A stretch of DNA of 5,689 bases from Candidatus Intestinimonas stercorigallinarum (lineage in GTDB: Bacteria; Bacillota; Clostridia; Oscillospirales; Oscillospiraceae): NCBI GenBank assembly GCA_019115345.1, contig DXDV01000202.1:1-5689 (forward strand), given 5' to 3'. Positions 1 through 5,126 of the stretch are shown piece by piece. A program made the translations under genes and the position numbers. The stretch's first letter is position 1, and every line of letters starts with the position of its first letter. The notes beneath the pieces were generated by a model. It saw only the letters and a list, made by a program, of their open reading frames with translations. It was not told the origin of the DNA and searched no databases.

Positions 1-536
1 AGACCGACGGCGAACAGGCCATTTTGATCGTCACCCGGGGGGGCATGGCCATCTGCTTCAAGGAGACGGACGTGCGGTGCATGGGCCGTGACGCCGCGGG
101 CGTCCGGGGCATCAACCTGAAGGACGGCGACTATGTGGTGGGCGCCGCCCGGGCCAAGCGGGACCACCAGGTGCTGATGATCACCGAGAACGGCTTCGGC
201 AAGCGGACCGACATGGACGAGTATATCCGCGCCGGCGGCCTCCAGAAGCGGGGCGGCTACGGCCTCAAGGGCTACAACGTCACGGTCAAGACCGGCGAGG
301 TGGTGGGCGTCAAGGTGGTCAGCGACGCCGACGACGTGCTGGTCATCAACGACGCCGGGGTCATCATCCGCATGGCGGTCTCCGGCATCTCCATCTACGG
401 CCGGTCCGCCCAGGGCGTCAAGATCATGAATCTGGAGGAGGGCGTGAAGGTCATCTCCTTCGCCCGCACCGAACACGAAGAGGAGGAGCCCGCCCCCGAG
501 CTGGAGGGCGAGGCCGGAGAGGGTGAGCCCACATGA
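1..536 (+). CDS. gyrA: DNA gyrase subunit A, C-terminal part (5' end outside window)
   Basis: GyrA is the breakage-reunion subunit of DNA gyrase, which introduces negative supercoils using ATP. The window starts inside the gene; whole codons run from base 3, giving 177 residues before the TGA at 534-536. What is visible is the end of the C-terminal DNA-wrapping beta-pinwheel: repeated blades of the type 'ILIVTRGGMAI', 'VLMITENGFGKRT' and 'VLVINDAGVIIRM', each followed by a 'GR.A.GV..I.L..G' turn. A GyrA-box-like 'QKRGGYGLKGY' lies between blades. The protein ends in an acidic tail rich in Glu, usual for gyrase and less so for ParC. ParC is the only real alternative; blade sequence and tail favour GyrA. 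The stop overlaps the next start by ATGA, so the downstream gene is probably translationally coupled. Confidence 0.93.
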   Translation, partial: TDGEQAILIVTRGGMAICFKETDVRCMGRDAAGVRGINLKDGDYVVGAARAKRDHQVLMITENGFGKRTDMDEYIRAGGLQKRGGYGLKGYNVTVKTGEVVGVKVVSDADDVLVINDAGVIIRMAVSGISIYGRSAQGVKIMNLEEGVKVISFARTEHEEEEPAPELEGEAGEGEPT

Positions 537-748
537 GAGAGAAAAAAGCCCGTCCCCCCCTGCTGAGCATCCTCCTGCCGGTGCTCGGCCTGCTCCTGCT
601 GGGGCTGGCCGCCCTGGAGATGTGGGAGGCGGCGGCGGCCCTGGTGCTGCTGTGGTTCTTCCTGGCCACCGGACTCTCCCTGGCAAACCTCCTCCGCGGC
701 CTGCGGCAGCGCCGGGGCGGCGGAGACGAACGCGATAAGGAGGAGTGA
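533..748 (+). CDS. Small two-helix membrane protein, function unknown
   Basis: This 71-residue protein is not one I recognise. The ATG at 533 overlaps the gyrA stop (ATGA), with a GGAGAGGG-type ribosome site about 10 bases upstream inside gyrA. A basic N-terminus (MREKKARPP) precedes two hydrophobic segments at about residues 9-29 and 32-54, separated by a short 'EMWE' turn. The tail is charged and low-complexity (RQRRGGGDERDKEE). By the positive-inside rule both ends probably face the cytoplasm. The stop at 746-748 is two bases before the ATG of the next gene, so the two small membrane proteins sit in one tight operon and may work together. A second frame (523-738) over the same DNA is a proline/arginine-rich shadow. 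The gene is supported by coding-like hydrophobicity and by spacing, not by homology. Confidence 0.72.
   Translation: MREKKARPPLLSILLPVLGLLLLGLAALEMWEAAAALVLLWFFLATGLSLANLLRGLRQRRGGGDERDKEE
737..743 (+). promoter_or_regulatory. Ribosome binding site deciding the start of the SHOCT gene
   Basis: AAGGAGG ends seven bases before ATG 751. An in-frame GTG at 745 would be only one base from this site, too close to use, so ATG 751 is the start. The site lies inside the end of the preceding gene. Confidence 0.8.
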
Positions 749-750
749 CC

Positions 751-1113
751 ATGGCCAGAAAGCGCGTGACCTACCGGCCCAGCAAGGCAGGCTCCGCCCT
801 GGGGGGCGTGGTGGGCGGCCTCTTCGTGCTCATCGGCCTCTTCGTGGCCATCCCCACCTTCGGGCTCTTCGGCGTTTTATGGACGCTCATCGCCGTGGGC
901 ATCACGGGGGCCAACCTCTATCAGGCCTTCGGCAAGGGCTACGTGGGGCCTGAGATCCACATCGAGGAGGAGAGCGATTCTGAGCACGCTCAGCCCGCCG
1001 CCCCCGGCGATACCCAGGCCCGGCTCACCGAGCTCAGGGCCCTCTACGACCAGCGCCTCATCACCCAGGAGGAATACGAGCAAAAGCGCAGGGAGATCCT
1101 GAAGGAGCTGTGA
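751..1113 (+). CDS. Membrane protein with C-terminal SHOCT domain
   Basis: This is a 120-residue protein of unknown role. After a basic N-terminus (MARKRVTYRPSK) come two hydrophobic spans at about residues 17-34 and 37-60, the first rich in glycine (GGVVGGLFVLIGLF). An acidic, Ala/Pro linker follows (about 70-88). Residues 90-119 form a SHOCT module ('short C-terminal' domain): a leucine-rich helix 'LTELRALYDQRLIT' then 'EEYEQKRREIL', matching the family pattern of L..L..L...G.IT.EEFE.KK..LL. SHOCT domains are known as short helical C-terminal pieces on many membrane or phage-related proteins and are thought to mediate oligomerisation; no enzyme activity is expected. The gene follows the preceding stop by two bases, and 43 bases separate it from the LtaS-like gene with no terminator between. 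I infer a cell-envelope accessory role only from position. Confidence 0.85.
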   Translation: MARKRVTYRPSKAGSALGGVVGGLFVLIGLFVAIPTFGLFGVLWTLIAVGITGANLYQAFGKGYVGPEIHIEEESDSEHAQPAAPGDTQARLTELRALYDQRLITQEEYEQKRREILKEL

Positions 1114-1156
1114 GCCCGCCGTCCCCGCGTCCCGTGTTTGAAAAAAGGAAACCGTT

Positions 1157-3013
1157 ATGAAAAAAATTCCCCTTTTCCAGCGCCATGCCGACCCCCTGTG
1201 GCCGGCGTGGAAAACCGTGCTCTTCTGGGGCTGGAACCTCTTCTGGGGCCTGTGCGCCGCCCTGGGCGTGGGCCTTGTGAGCCTGGTCTTTGCCGCCGTC
1301 ATCCAGCAGAAGGCCATGCTCCTGAGCTACTTCCAGACCCCGCTCATCGCCTTTTTGAACCTGGCCCCGGTGGCAGTGCTCTACTTCCTGCTCTACTTCC
1401 TCCTGGGCCGGGCCGCACTGGCCTACGCCCTCACCGCCGCCGTCACCCTGGGCCTCACCATGGCCAGCTGGTTCAAGCTCCAGTTCCGCAACGACCCCCT
1501 CATGTTCGAGGACCTGCTCCTTTTGAAGGAGGCCGGGGACATGGCGGGGAAATACCAGCTCTTCCTCACCAAGAGCATGGTCCTGGCCCTCCTTCTGGTG
1601 CTGGCGGGGCTGGTGTTCCTGGCCCTGTGCGTCCGGGGCCGGCCCGGACCCAGGCTGCGGCTCTTCGGCCTCACCGCCGCCATTCTCTGCGCCCTCCCCC
1701 TGTGGGACCTGACCCAGAGCGACCACGTCTACAACGACCGCACCGCCAACAACGGCCTCATCAACCAGTGGTCGGCCACCCAGGTCTACGTCTCCAAGGG
1801 CTTCGTCTACCCCTTCCTTTACAGCGTCAAGTCGGCCTCCGACGCCCCGCCGGAGGGCTACGACGCCGCCCGGGCCGAGACCATCCTCTCCGCCTATGAG
1901 GACGCCGACATCCCCGAGGACAAAAAGGTGTCGGTCCTCTCCATCATGCTGGAGTCCTACGACGACTTCACCAAGTACGGCACCCCCACCCTGGACCCCA
2001 AGGTGTACGAGGTCTACCACGCCCTGGAGGCCGAGAGCCTCACCGGCGACCTCATCACCAACATCTTCGCCGGGGGCACCGTGGACTCGGAGCGGGGCTT
2101 CCTCACCGGCTTTGCCGACCTGGGCTCCTTCCGCGCCCCCACCAACGCCTACCCCTGGTACTTCCGCGGCCAGGGCTACACCGTCACCGGCGCCCACCCC
2201 TGCTACGCCTGGTTCTACAACCGGGAGAACATCAACCAGAACCTGGGCTTTACCGACTACCGCTTTGTGGAGAACTACTTCTCCCCCATGACCGGCGGCG
2301 ACGTGGGCTACGACGACCTCTTCTTCCCGGAGCTCATCAAGCTCTGGGAGGAGGACAAGGCCCTGGGCCAGCCGGTGTTCCAGTACAACCTGACCTACCA
2401 GGGCCACGGCCCCTACAACGACGACAAGACCTGGTGGGGGGACGACTACGTGGTGAACGACCGGGGCTACACCCAGGCCGAGCTCAACATCCTCAACAAC
2501 TACTTCGGCTCCATCTACAACACCAACCAGAACCTGGAGGCCTTCTTTGACTACTTCCGGGCGGAGACCGAGCCGGTAGTCATCGTGGTCTTTGGCGACC
2601 ACAACCCCTGGCTGGGGGACGGCAACTCGGTGTACGAGGCCATCGGGCTGGACCTGGACTTCTCCACTCCCGAGGGCTTCTACAACTACTACTCCACCCG
2701 CTACCTCATCTGGGCCAACGACGCCGCCAAGGAGGCGCTGGGGAAGGACTTCACCGGGGAGGGCCCCACGGTGAGCCCCAACTTCCTCATGCATGTGGTC
2801 TTTGAGGCCTGCGGCTGGGAGGGTCCGGCCTATATGCAGGCCACCCAGGCCGTCATGGACCGGGTGCCCGTCATGAACACCCCCACCGGACTCTATGTGG
2901 AGGACGGCGTCCTCACCGGCGGCCTCAGCCCCGAGGGGGAGGCCCTGGTGGAGGAATACGACATCCTTCAGTACTACTACCGGAAGAACTTCCTCTACGA
3001 CCATCTGCGCTGA
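1157..3013 (+). CDS. LtaS-family membrane sulfatase-fold phosphoglycerol transferase
   Basis: This 618-residue protein resembles lipoteichoic acid synthases, which transfer glycerol phosphate from phosphatidylglycerol to an envelope polymer outside the membrane. The ATG at 1157 follows AAAGGAAA. About five membrane spans are visible (roughly 17-49, 59-83, 85-106, 138-158, 168-184), then an extracellular sulfatase fold from about 257 to 560. Expected active-site positions are present: E266 in 'SIMLESYDD' (first metal ligand), T308 in 'AGGTVDSERGFLTG' (the Thr nucleophile of LtaS-type enzymes, against Cys/Ser in true sulfatases), H417 in 'TYQGHGPY' (substrate site), and D481/H482 in 'VVFGDHNPW' (metal ligands). 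'FYNRE' (353-357) matches the LtaS 'FWNR' glycerol-phosphate site with Tyr in place of Trp. The exact polymer (LTA or another phosphoglycerol-modified glycan, as in MdoB-like enzymes) cannot be told. The gene is last in the gyrA operon and is followed by a terminator. Confidence 0.9.
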   Translation: MKKIPLFQRHADPLWPAWKTVLFWGWNLFWGLCAALGVGLVSLVFAAVIQQKAMLLSYFQTPLIAFLNLAPVAVLYFLLYFLLGRAALAYALTAAVTLGLTMASWFKLQFRNDPLMFEDLLLLKEAGDMAGKYQLFLTKSMVLALLLVLAGLVFLALCVRGRPGPRLRLFGLTAAILCALPLWDLTQSDHVYNDRTANNGLINQWSATQVYVSKGFVYPFLYSVKSASDAPPEGYDAARAETILSAYEDADIPEDKKVSVLSIMLESYDDFTKYGTPTLDPKVYEVYHALEAESLTGDLITNIFAGGTVDSERGFLTGFADLGSFRAPTNAYPWYFRGQGYTVTGAHPCYAWFYNRENINQNLGFTDYRFVENYFSPMTGGDVGYDDLFFPELIKLWEEDKALGQPVFQYNLTYQGHGPYNDDKTWWGDDYVVNDRGYTQAELNILNNYFGSIYNTNQNLEAFFDYFRAETEPVVIVVFGDHNPWLGDGNSVYEAIGLDLDFSTPEGFYNYYSTRYLIWANDAAKEALGKDFTGEGPTVSPNFLMHVVFEACGWEGPAYMQATQAVMDRVPVMNTPTGLYVEDGVLTGGLSPEGEALVEEYDILQYYYRKNFLYDHLR

Positions 3014-3025
3014 GGAGAGGAGACC

Positions 3026-3058
3026 CCAACGCCCCGCCGACGGCGGGGCGTTGGTTTT
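3026..3058 (+). terminator. Rho-independent terminator of the gyrA-ltaS-like operon
   Basis: A perfect 14-base inverted repeat, CCAACGCCCCGCCG (3026-3039) against its complement at 3041-3054, is followed by TTTT at 3055-3058. In RNA the innermost pairs open to form a small loop. It starts 13 bases after the stop codon, the usual place for an intrinsic terminator. The T run is short, but the stem is very GC-rich. Confidence 0.88.
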
Positions 3059-3085
3059 GACCCTTTCTGTGGGGAACGCCAACAT

Positions 3086-3125
3086 AGCTCCCCCTGGACG
3101 GGGGAGCTGTCCGGCTTTGCCGGAC
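3086..3125. repeat. Pair of adjacent perfect hairpins
   Basis: AGCTCCCCC (3086-3094) pairs with GGGGGAGCT (3100-3108) around a five-base loop. Directly next to it, GTCCGGC (3109-3115) pairs with GCCGGAC (3119-3125) around TTT. There is no T tract after either stem, so these are better read as an extragenic palindromic repeat unit than as terminators. Similar 'agctcccc...gggggagct' units are, from memory, common between genes in related gut Clostridia. Confidence 0.7.
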
Positions 3126-3163
3126 TGAGGGGGTGGACGGGACGGAAAAACGCTCCCTCCTCT

Positions 3164-3246
3164 GTCATTCTGAGCGCTCCCCACTTCGTCATTCTGAGCG
3201 CTCCCTCTTTGTCATTCTGAGCGTCCCCACTTCGTCATTCTGAGCG
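3164..3246. repeat. Tandem array of a 23-24 bp unit
   Basis: GTCATTCTGAGCG occurs four times, at 3164, 3188, 3211 and 3234, a period of 24, 23 and 23 bases. The intervening 10-11 bases are also related (CTCCCCACTTC, CTCCCTCTTT, TCCCCACTTC). The fourth unit is the left arm of the palindromic element at 3234-3338, so the array looks like stuttered copies of that arm. A two-unit version (3887 and 3910) precedes the second palindromic copy. Units are too short and alike to be a CRISPR. Confidence 0.9.
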
Positions 3247-3338
3247 AAGCGAAGAATCCGTTTCCCCCGTCCTTTTGCGTAACTGGAGGGCAAAGAAACG
3301 GGAGTACGGATTCTTCGGCCTTACGGCCTCAGAATGAC
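3234..3338. repeat. Palindromic dispersed element, copy 1
   Basis: This 105 bp element folds on itself. GTCATTCTGAG (3234-3244) pairs perfectly with CTCAGAATGAC (3328-3338). AAGAATCCG (3252-3260) pairs with CGGATTCTT (3307-3315). An inner CCCGT..TTTGC arm pairs, less well in this copy, with GCAAAG..ACGGG around an unpaired GTAACTGGAGG. A second copy lies at 3910-4015 in the same orientation. Similarity continues about 30 bases to the right of the palindrome (to about 3369 here and 4045 there), so the repeated unit is longer than the hairpin. No protein is encoded. It behaves like a MITE or REP-type extragenic palindrome. Confidence 0.85.
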
Positions 3339-3356
3339 GGGGAAAGGTGCGTGGCT

Positions 3357-3777
3357 CTTTTTTGTGTGGGGCGCGACGACTCGGCGCGCCCTTTGCGAGG
3401 ACGACAAAACCCATTTCTTTTTCCCTGCTGGAAAAAGAAACGGTTTTTGGAATCCAAAGAAAAAGGGGCTTTTGAGAGTTGGCGCTGTGGGGCGTTCGGC
3501 GGCGGCTCCCGTCTTTACGCCCCCGTTGGGGACCAGCCCCGGCCGTTACGGCCTGTGCGGGCGGAACAGGGAAAGCGTAGGTTTTCTATCCTGCCGCCGC
3601 CTGGGCGGTGCGGGTCGCGACGTGACTTGGCGCGCAAATCAGGGACCCCGCGCGAGCCCAGCGCAGCGGGTCGCGTGGGGAGAGGACGAGCAAGGGAGCG
3701 GAGCGAGTTTTCGCCGTCAGGTGGAAACAGAGCAAAGCGGACTTTGCGAGGACGACGTCGCGCCCCACATAAAAAAG
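3357..3777. mobile_element. Possible 421 bp non-autonomous element with 21 bp inverted ends
   Basis: The ends are inverted copies matching at 20 of 21 positions: left 3357-3377 (CTTTTTTGTGTGGGGCGCGA plus C) and right 3757-3777 (GTCGCGCCCCACATAAAAAA plus G). A 15-base direct repeat, CTTTGCGAGGACGAC, lies inside at 3391-3405 and at 3742-3756, the latter abutting the right end. The interior carries smaller hairpins: GGGGCGT (3489-3495) with ACGCCCC (3517-3523), and GGCCGTTACGGCC (3541-3553). There is no transposase and no obvious target duplication, and the left end overlaps the right flank of the ~105 bp element, so this may be a compound of intergenic repeats rather than a real transposon-derived unit. 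Confidence 0.4.
3414..3440. repeat. Perfect A/T-rich hairpin
   Basis: TTTCTTTTTCC (3414-3424) is perfectly complementary to GGAAAAAGAAA (3430-3440) around CTGCT. It lies inside the 421 bp inverted-repeat segment. Its pyrimidine/purine asymmetry is unlike the GC-rich palindromes nearby. A short T run (TTTTT, 3443-3447) follows, so weak terminator activity is possible, but the stem is AT-rich. Confidence 0.65.
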
Positions 3778-3797
3778 CTGTTCCGTTTCGGTGTGGC

Positions 3798-3863
3798 GGG
3801 CGGCCGCAGGCCGCCCCTACGAATGCGCCGCAAGGATGGGGTAGGGGCGGCCTTTGGCCGCCC
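3798..3863. repeat. GC-rich double palindrome
   Basis: The arm at 3798-3820 (GGGCGGCCGCAGGCCGCCCC plus TAC) is complementary to the arm at 3841-3863 (GTAGGGGCGGCCTTTGGCCG plus CCC) except at the three central bases. Each arm is itself a hairpin, GGGCGGCC-nnn-GGCCGCCC. A 20-base spacer (3821-3840) separates them. The unit could form one long stem, two hairpins or a cruciform. It has no T tract. 'GTAGGGGCGGCC' palindromes are, from memory, dispersed repeats in related gut bacteria. Confidence 0.85.
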
Positions 3864-3886
3864 GGCCCGGCGCCACGTTTCCCTTT

Positions 3887-4015
3887 GTCATTCTGAACGC
3901 TCCCTCTTTGTCATTCTGAGCCGAAGGCGAAGAATCCGCATCCCCCGTCCTTTTGCGTAACTGGAGGGCAAAGGGACGGGAGTACGGATTCTTCGGCCTA
4001 CAGCCTCAGAATGAC
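3887..4015. repeat. Palindromic dispersed element, copy 2, with one extra tandem unit
   Basis: This is the second copy of the element at 3234-3338. The palindrome proper is 3910-4015 (GTCATTCTGAG 3910-3920 with CTCAGAATGAC 4005-4015; CGGATTCTT from 3985). One extra left-arm unit with a single change (GTCATTCTGAACG) sits at 3887-3899. Compared with copy 1 it differs by a few substitutions and small indels. The right inner arm here, GCAAAGGGACGGG, pairs with CCCGTCCTTTTGC with only one G-T wobble, so this copy has the better hairpin. It ends about 75 bases before the pentapeptide-repeat gene. Confidence 0.85.
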
Positions 4016-4049
4016 GGGGAAAGGCGCGTGGTTCTTCTCTGTATGGAAG

Positions 4050-4080
4050 GGCCGAGCCATCGGCCGAATGTGAAAGGAGG
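4050..4080 (+). promoter_or_regulatory. Leader hairpin and ribosome binding site of the pentapeptide-repeat gene
   Basis: GGCCGA (4050-4055) pairs with TCGGCC (4060-4065) around GCCA, seven bases before a perfect AAAGGAGG at 4073-4080, which is nine bases from ATG 4090. The ribosome site fixes the start. The hairpin is short and may simply be chance in high-GC DNA. No convincing promoter was found upstream; any promoter must lie in the repeat region. Confidence 0.6.
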
Positions 4081-4089
4081 CAATTTACC

Positions 4090-4746
4090 ATGACGACCAA
4101 GACCGACCTGCCGCCGGAGGAGGGGCTTGCCCTGCTGCGCCGGGCGGCGGAGGAGGAGGAGACCCTGTCCGGCGTGATCCTGGAGGGTCTGGTCCTGTCC
4201 GGGGAGGACCTCTCGGGGCTGGAGCTCCGGGACGTGACCTTCCGCCGCTGCCGGTTCCCCGGCTGCGGCTGGGGGGGCGTCTCCTTCACCGGCGTGGGTT
4301 TCCACAACTGCGACCTCTCCGGTGGAAATTTTGACGCCGCCTTCTTCCACCGCACCGACTTCACCGACTGCCGGGCCACCGGCGTCCGGCTCCAGCGGTG
4401 CCGCATGCGCCAGGTCAGACTGGACGACAGCCGCCTCTCGGAGGCCGATCTCACCGCCTGCAAGCTCCAAAACACCGCCTTTTCCCGCTGCAAGCTGGAG
4501 GGCGCCCGGTTTCCGCGGAGCCGGTTTGTCCAGACGGCCTTCGACCACTGCGACCTCACGGGGGCGGATTTTGTCCACACCCTGTTGAAAGATGTGGACC
4601 TCACCACCTGCGTCATCGACGGCCTGGTCCTCTCGGAGCGCTGCGCCGAGCTGCGGGGGGCGGTGGTGGACCTGTGGCAGGCCGCCGGGCTGGCCCGGCG
4701 GCTGGGACTCAGGATAAAAGAGCTTGAGGAGGACTCCCATGGATGA
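4090..4746 (+). CDS. Pentapeptide-repeat protein
   Basis: The 218-residue protein folds, by family knowledge, as a right-handed quadrilateral beta-helix. Every fifth residue from 31 to 181 is the inward-facing centre position and is Leu or Phe with a few Met, Trp, Ile or Ala (F51, F56, W61, F66, F71, L76, F81, F86, F91 and so on). That is about 31 pentapeptides, near eight coils, with no loop breaking the register. Typical units are 'CDLSGGNF', 'ADLTACKL' and 'CDLTGADF'. The N-terminal ~26 residues and the C-terminal ~35 (AELRGAVVDLWQAAGLARRL) look helical caps. There is no signal peptide or membrane span, so it is likely cytoplasmic. Cysteines recur at the fourth position of many repeats. 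Function is unknown; gyrase-protecting Qnr/MfpA proteins share the fold and size, but fold alone does not show this role. The stop overlaps the AEC fragment by eight bases. Confidence 0.93.
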   Translation: MTTKTDLPPEEGLALLRRAAEEEETLSGVILEGLVLSGEDLSGLELRDVTFRRCRFPGCGWGGVSFTGVGFHNCDLSGGNFDAAFFHRTDFTDCRATGVRLQRCRMRQVRLDDSRLSEADLTACKLQNTAFSRCKLEGARFPRSRFVQTAFDHCDLTGADFVHTLLKDVDLTTCVIDGLVLSERCAELRGAVVDLWQAAGLARRLGLRIKELEEDSHG

Positions 4747-4927
4747 TCTGATGTTCTGTCTCAACGCCACCGTTCCCGTTTTCCTCCTCATGCTGCTGGG
4801 CTTTGTCTTCCGGCGGGTGGGCTTCGTGGACAAGGTCTTTGCCGACAGGATCAACGCCTTTGTCTTTAAGGCGGCCCTGCCCGTCCTCCTCACCACCTTC
4901 CTCAGCGCCTTTACCCTCACCGGCTGA
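4739..4927 (+). pseudogene. Truncated AEC-family (auxin efflux carrier) transporter
   Basis: GAGGAGG at 4726-4732 and ATG 4739 start a frame of 62 residues that reads as the N-terminus of an AEC transporter: 'LNATVPVFLLMLLGFVFRR' as the first span, then 'VGFVDKVFADRINAFVFKAA' and 'LPVLLTTFLSAF' entering the second, with the conserved N-F-V-F-..-A-L-P pattern. Family members are about 300 residues with some ten spans and export small organic anions; here a TGA at 4925-4927 ends it. None of the three frames after the stop continues an AEC-like membrane sequence, so this looks like a deletion that removed the rest, not a simple point mutation. The start overlaps the pentapeptide-repeat gene by eight bases, suggesting the intact ancestor was coupled to it. 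An in-frame ATG at 4724 is less likely because it precedes the ribosome site. A short expressed peptide cannot be excluded. Confidence 0.78.
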
Positions 4928-5037
4928 CTCTATGTCCTCCGGGTCATGGATCTGATCTGACCCAGCGGGGGACTACGCCGCGCTCCCCGGCGGGGGCGGC
5001 CTGCGGCCCATTCACAGAAAGTTTACTGCGGCATTTC

Positions 5038-5066
5038 TTGTGTTTTAATGTATACTGTGCTATATT
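5038..5066 (+). promoter_or_regulatory. Likely sigma-A promoter of ftsH
   Basis: TTGTGT (5038-5043), a 17-base spacer and TATATT (5061-5066) with the extended -10 TG at 5058-5059 form a plausible vegetative promoter. The -35 matches only half of TTGACA, but the spacer and the extended -10 are ideal. The surrounding DNA (5015-5115) is sharply AT-rich compared with the window. A start near 5073 would give a leader of about 54 bases. Alternative pairs, such as TTTACT (5022) with TTTAAT (5044), are less regular. No operator such as a CIRCE element was seen. Confidence 0.55.
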
Positions 5067-5112
5067 TAGGGTAACTTGTTATCTGGCGAATAGCAGGCGA
5101 ACTGTTCCAAAA

Positions 5113-5119
5113 AAGGAGG
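5113..5119 (+). promoter_or_regulatory. Ribosome binding site supporting a TTG start for ftsH
   Basis: AAGGAGG, preceded by more A residues, ends seven bases before TTG 5127. The first in-frame ATG (codon 16) lies just before the membrane span and lacks a comparably placed site, so TTG is the better start. Confidence 0.8.
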
Positions 5120-5126
5120 ACACGCC

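Larger units (their letters stand above)
3059..4072. other. Repeat-filled intergenic region with no credible gene
   Basis: About 1 kb separates the terminator from the ribosome site of the pentapeptide-repeat gene. It contains the repeats listed separately: hairpins, a short tandem array, two copies of a ~105 bp palindromic element, a 421 bp inverted-repeat-bounded segment and a large GC palindrome. Forward frames cross it (for example 3334-3960 and 3351-3896), but their proteins are arginine-, glycine- and serine-rich readings of repeat DNA with no recognisable fold, and start without convincing ribosome sites. I see no tRNA or rRNA. Confidence 0.75.

Noticed and set aside
745..750. GTG start at 745 for the SHOCT protein
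   Set aside because: It is one base after the AAGGAGG site, too close for initiation; ATG 751 has a seven-base spacing.
1061..3184. 707-codon open frame on the minus strand over the LtaS-like gene
   Set aside because: It is the antisense shadow of a high-GC coding region. The protein is a Val/Gly/Glu/Leu-rich, His-heavy string with no domain, while the plus-strand frame has full active-site motifs.
3164..3246. Possible CRISPR array (regularly spaced 13-base repeats)
   Set aside because: The spacing is only 10-11 bases, the 'spacers' resemble each other, and no cas gene is present. It is a simple tandem repeat.
3334..3960. 208-codon forward frame through the intergenic repeats
   Set aside because: It starts inside the right arm of a palindromic element (ATGACG) with no ribosome site, and its Arg-rich end is a translation of the repeat GTCATTCTGAG. 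Such readings are typical false genes in repeat DNA.
3888..4920. Minus-strand frames of 242 and 304 codons (3888-4616 and 4006-4920)
   Set aside because: Both lie antisense to the pentapeptide-repeat gene, whose five-residue periodicity shows the true strand; their sequences have no recognisable fold.
4964..5008. Possible terminator between the AEC fragment and ftsH
   Set aside because: Several G and C runs can pair weakly (GGGGA with TCCCC, CCCCGGCGGGG), but no stable long stem is followed by a T tract.
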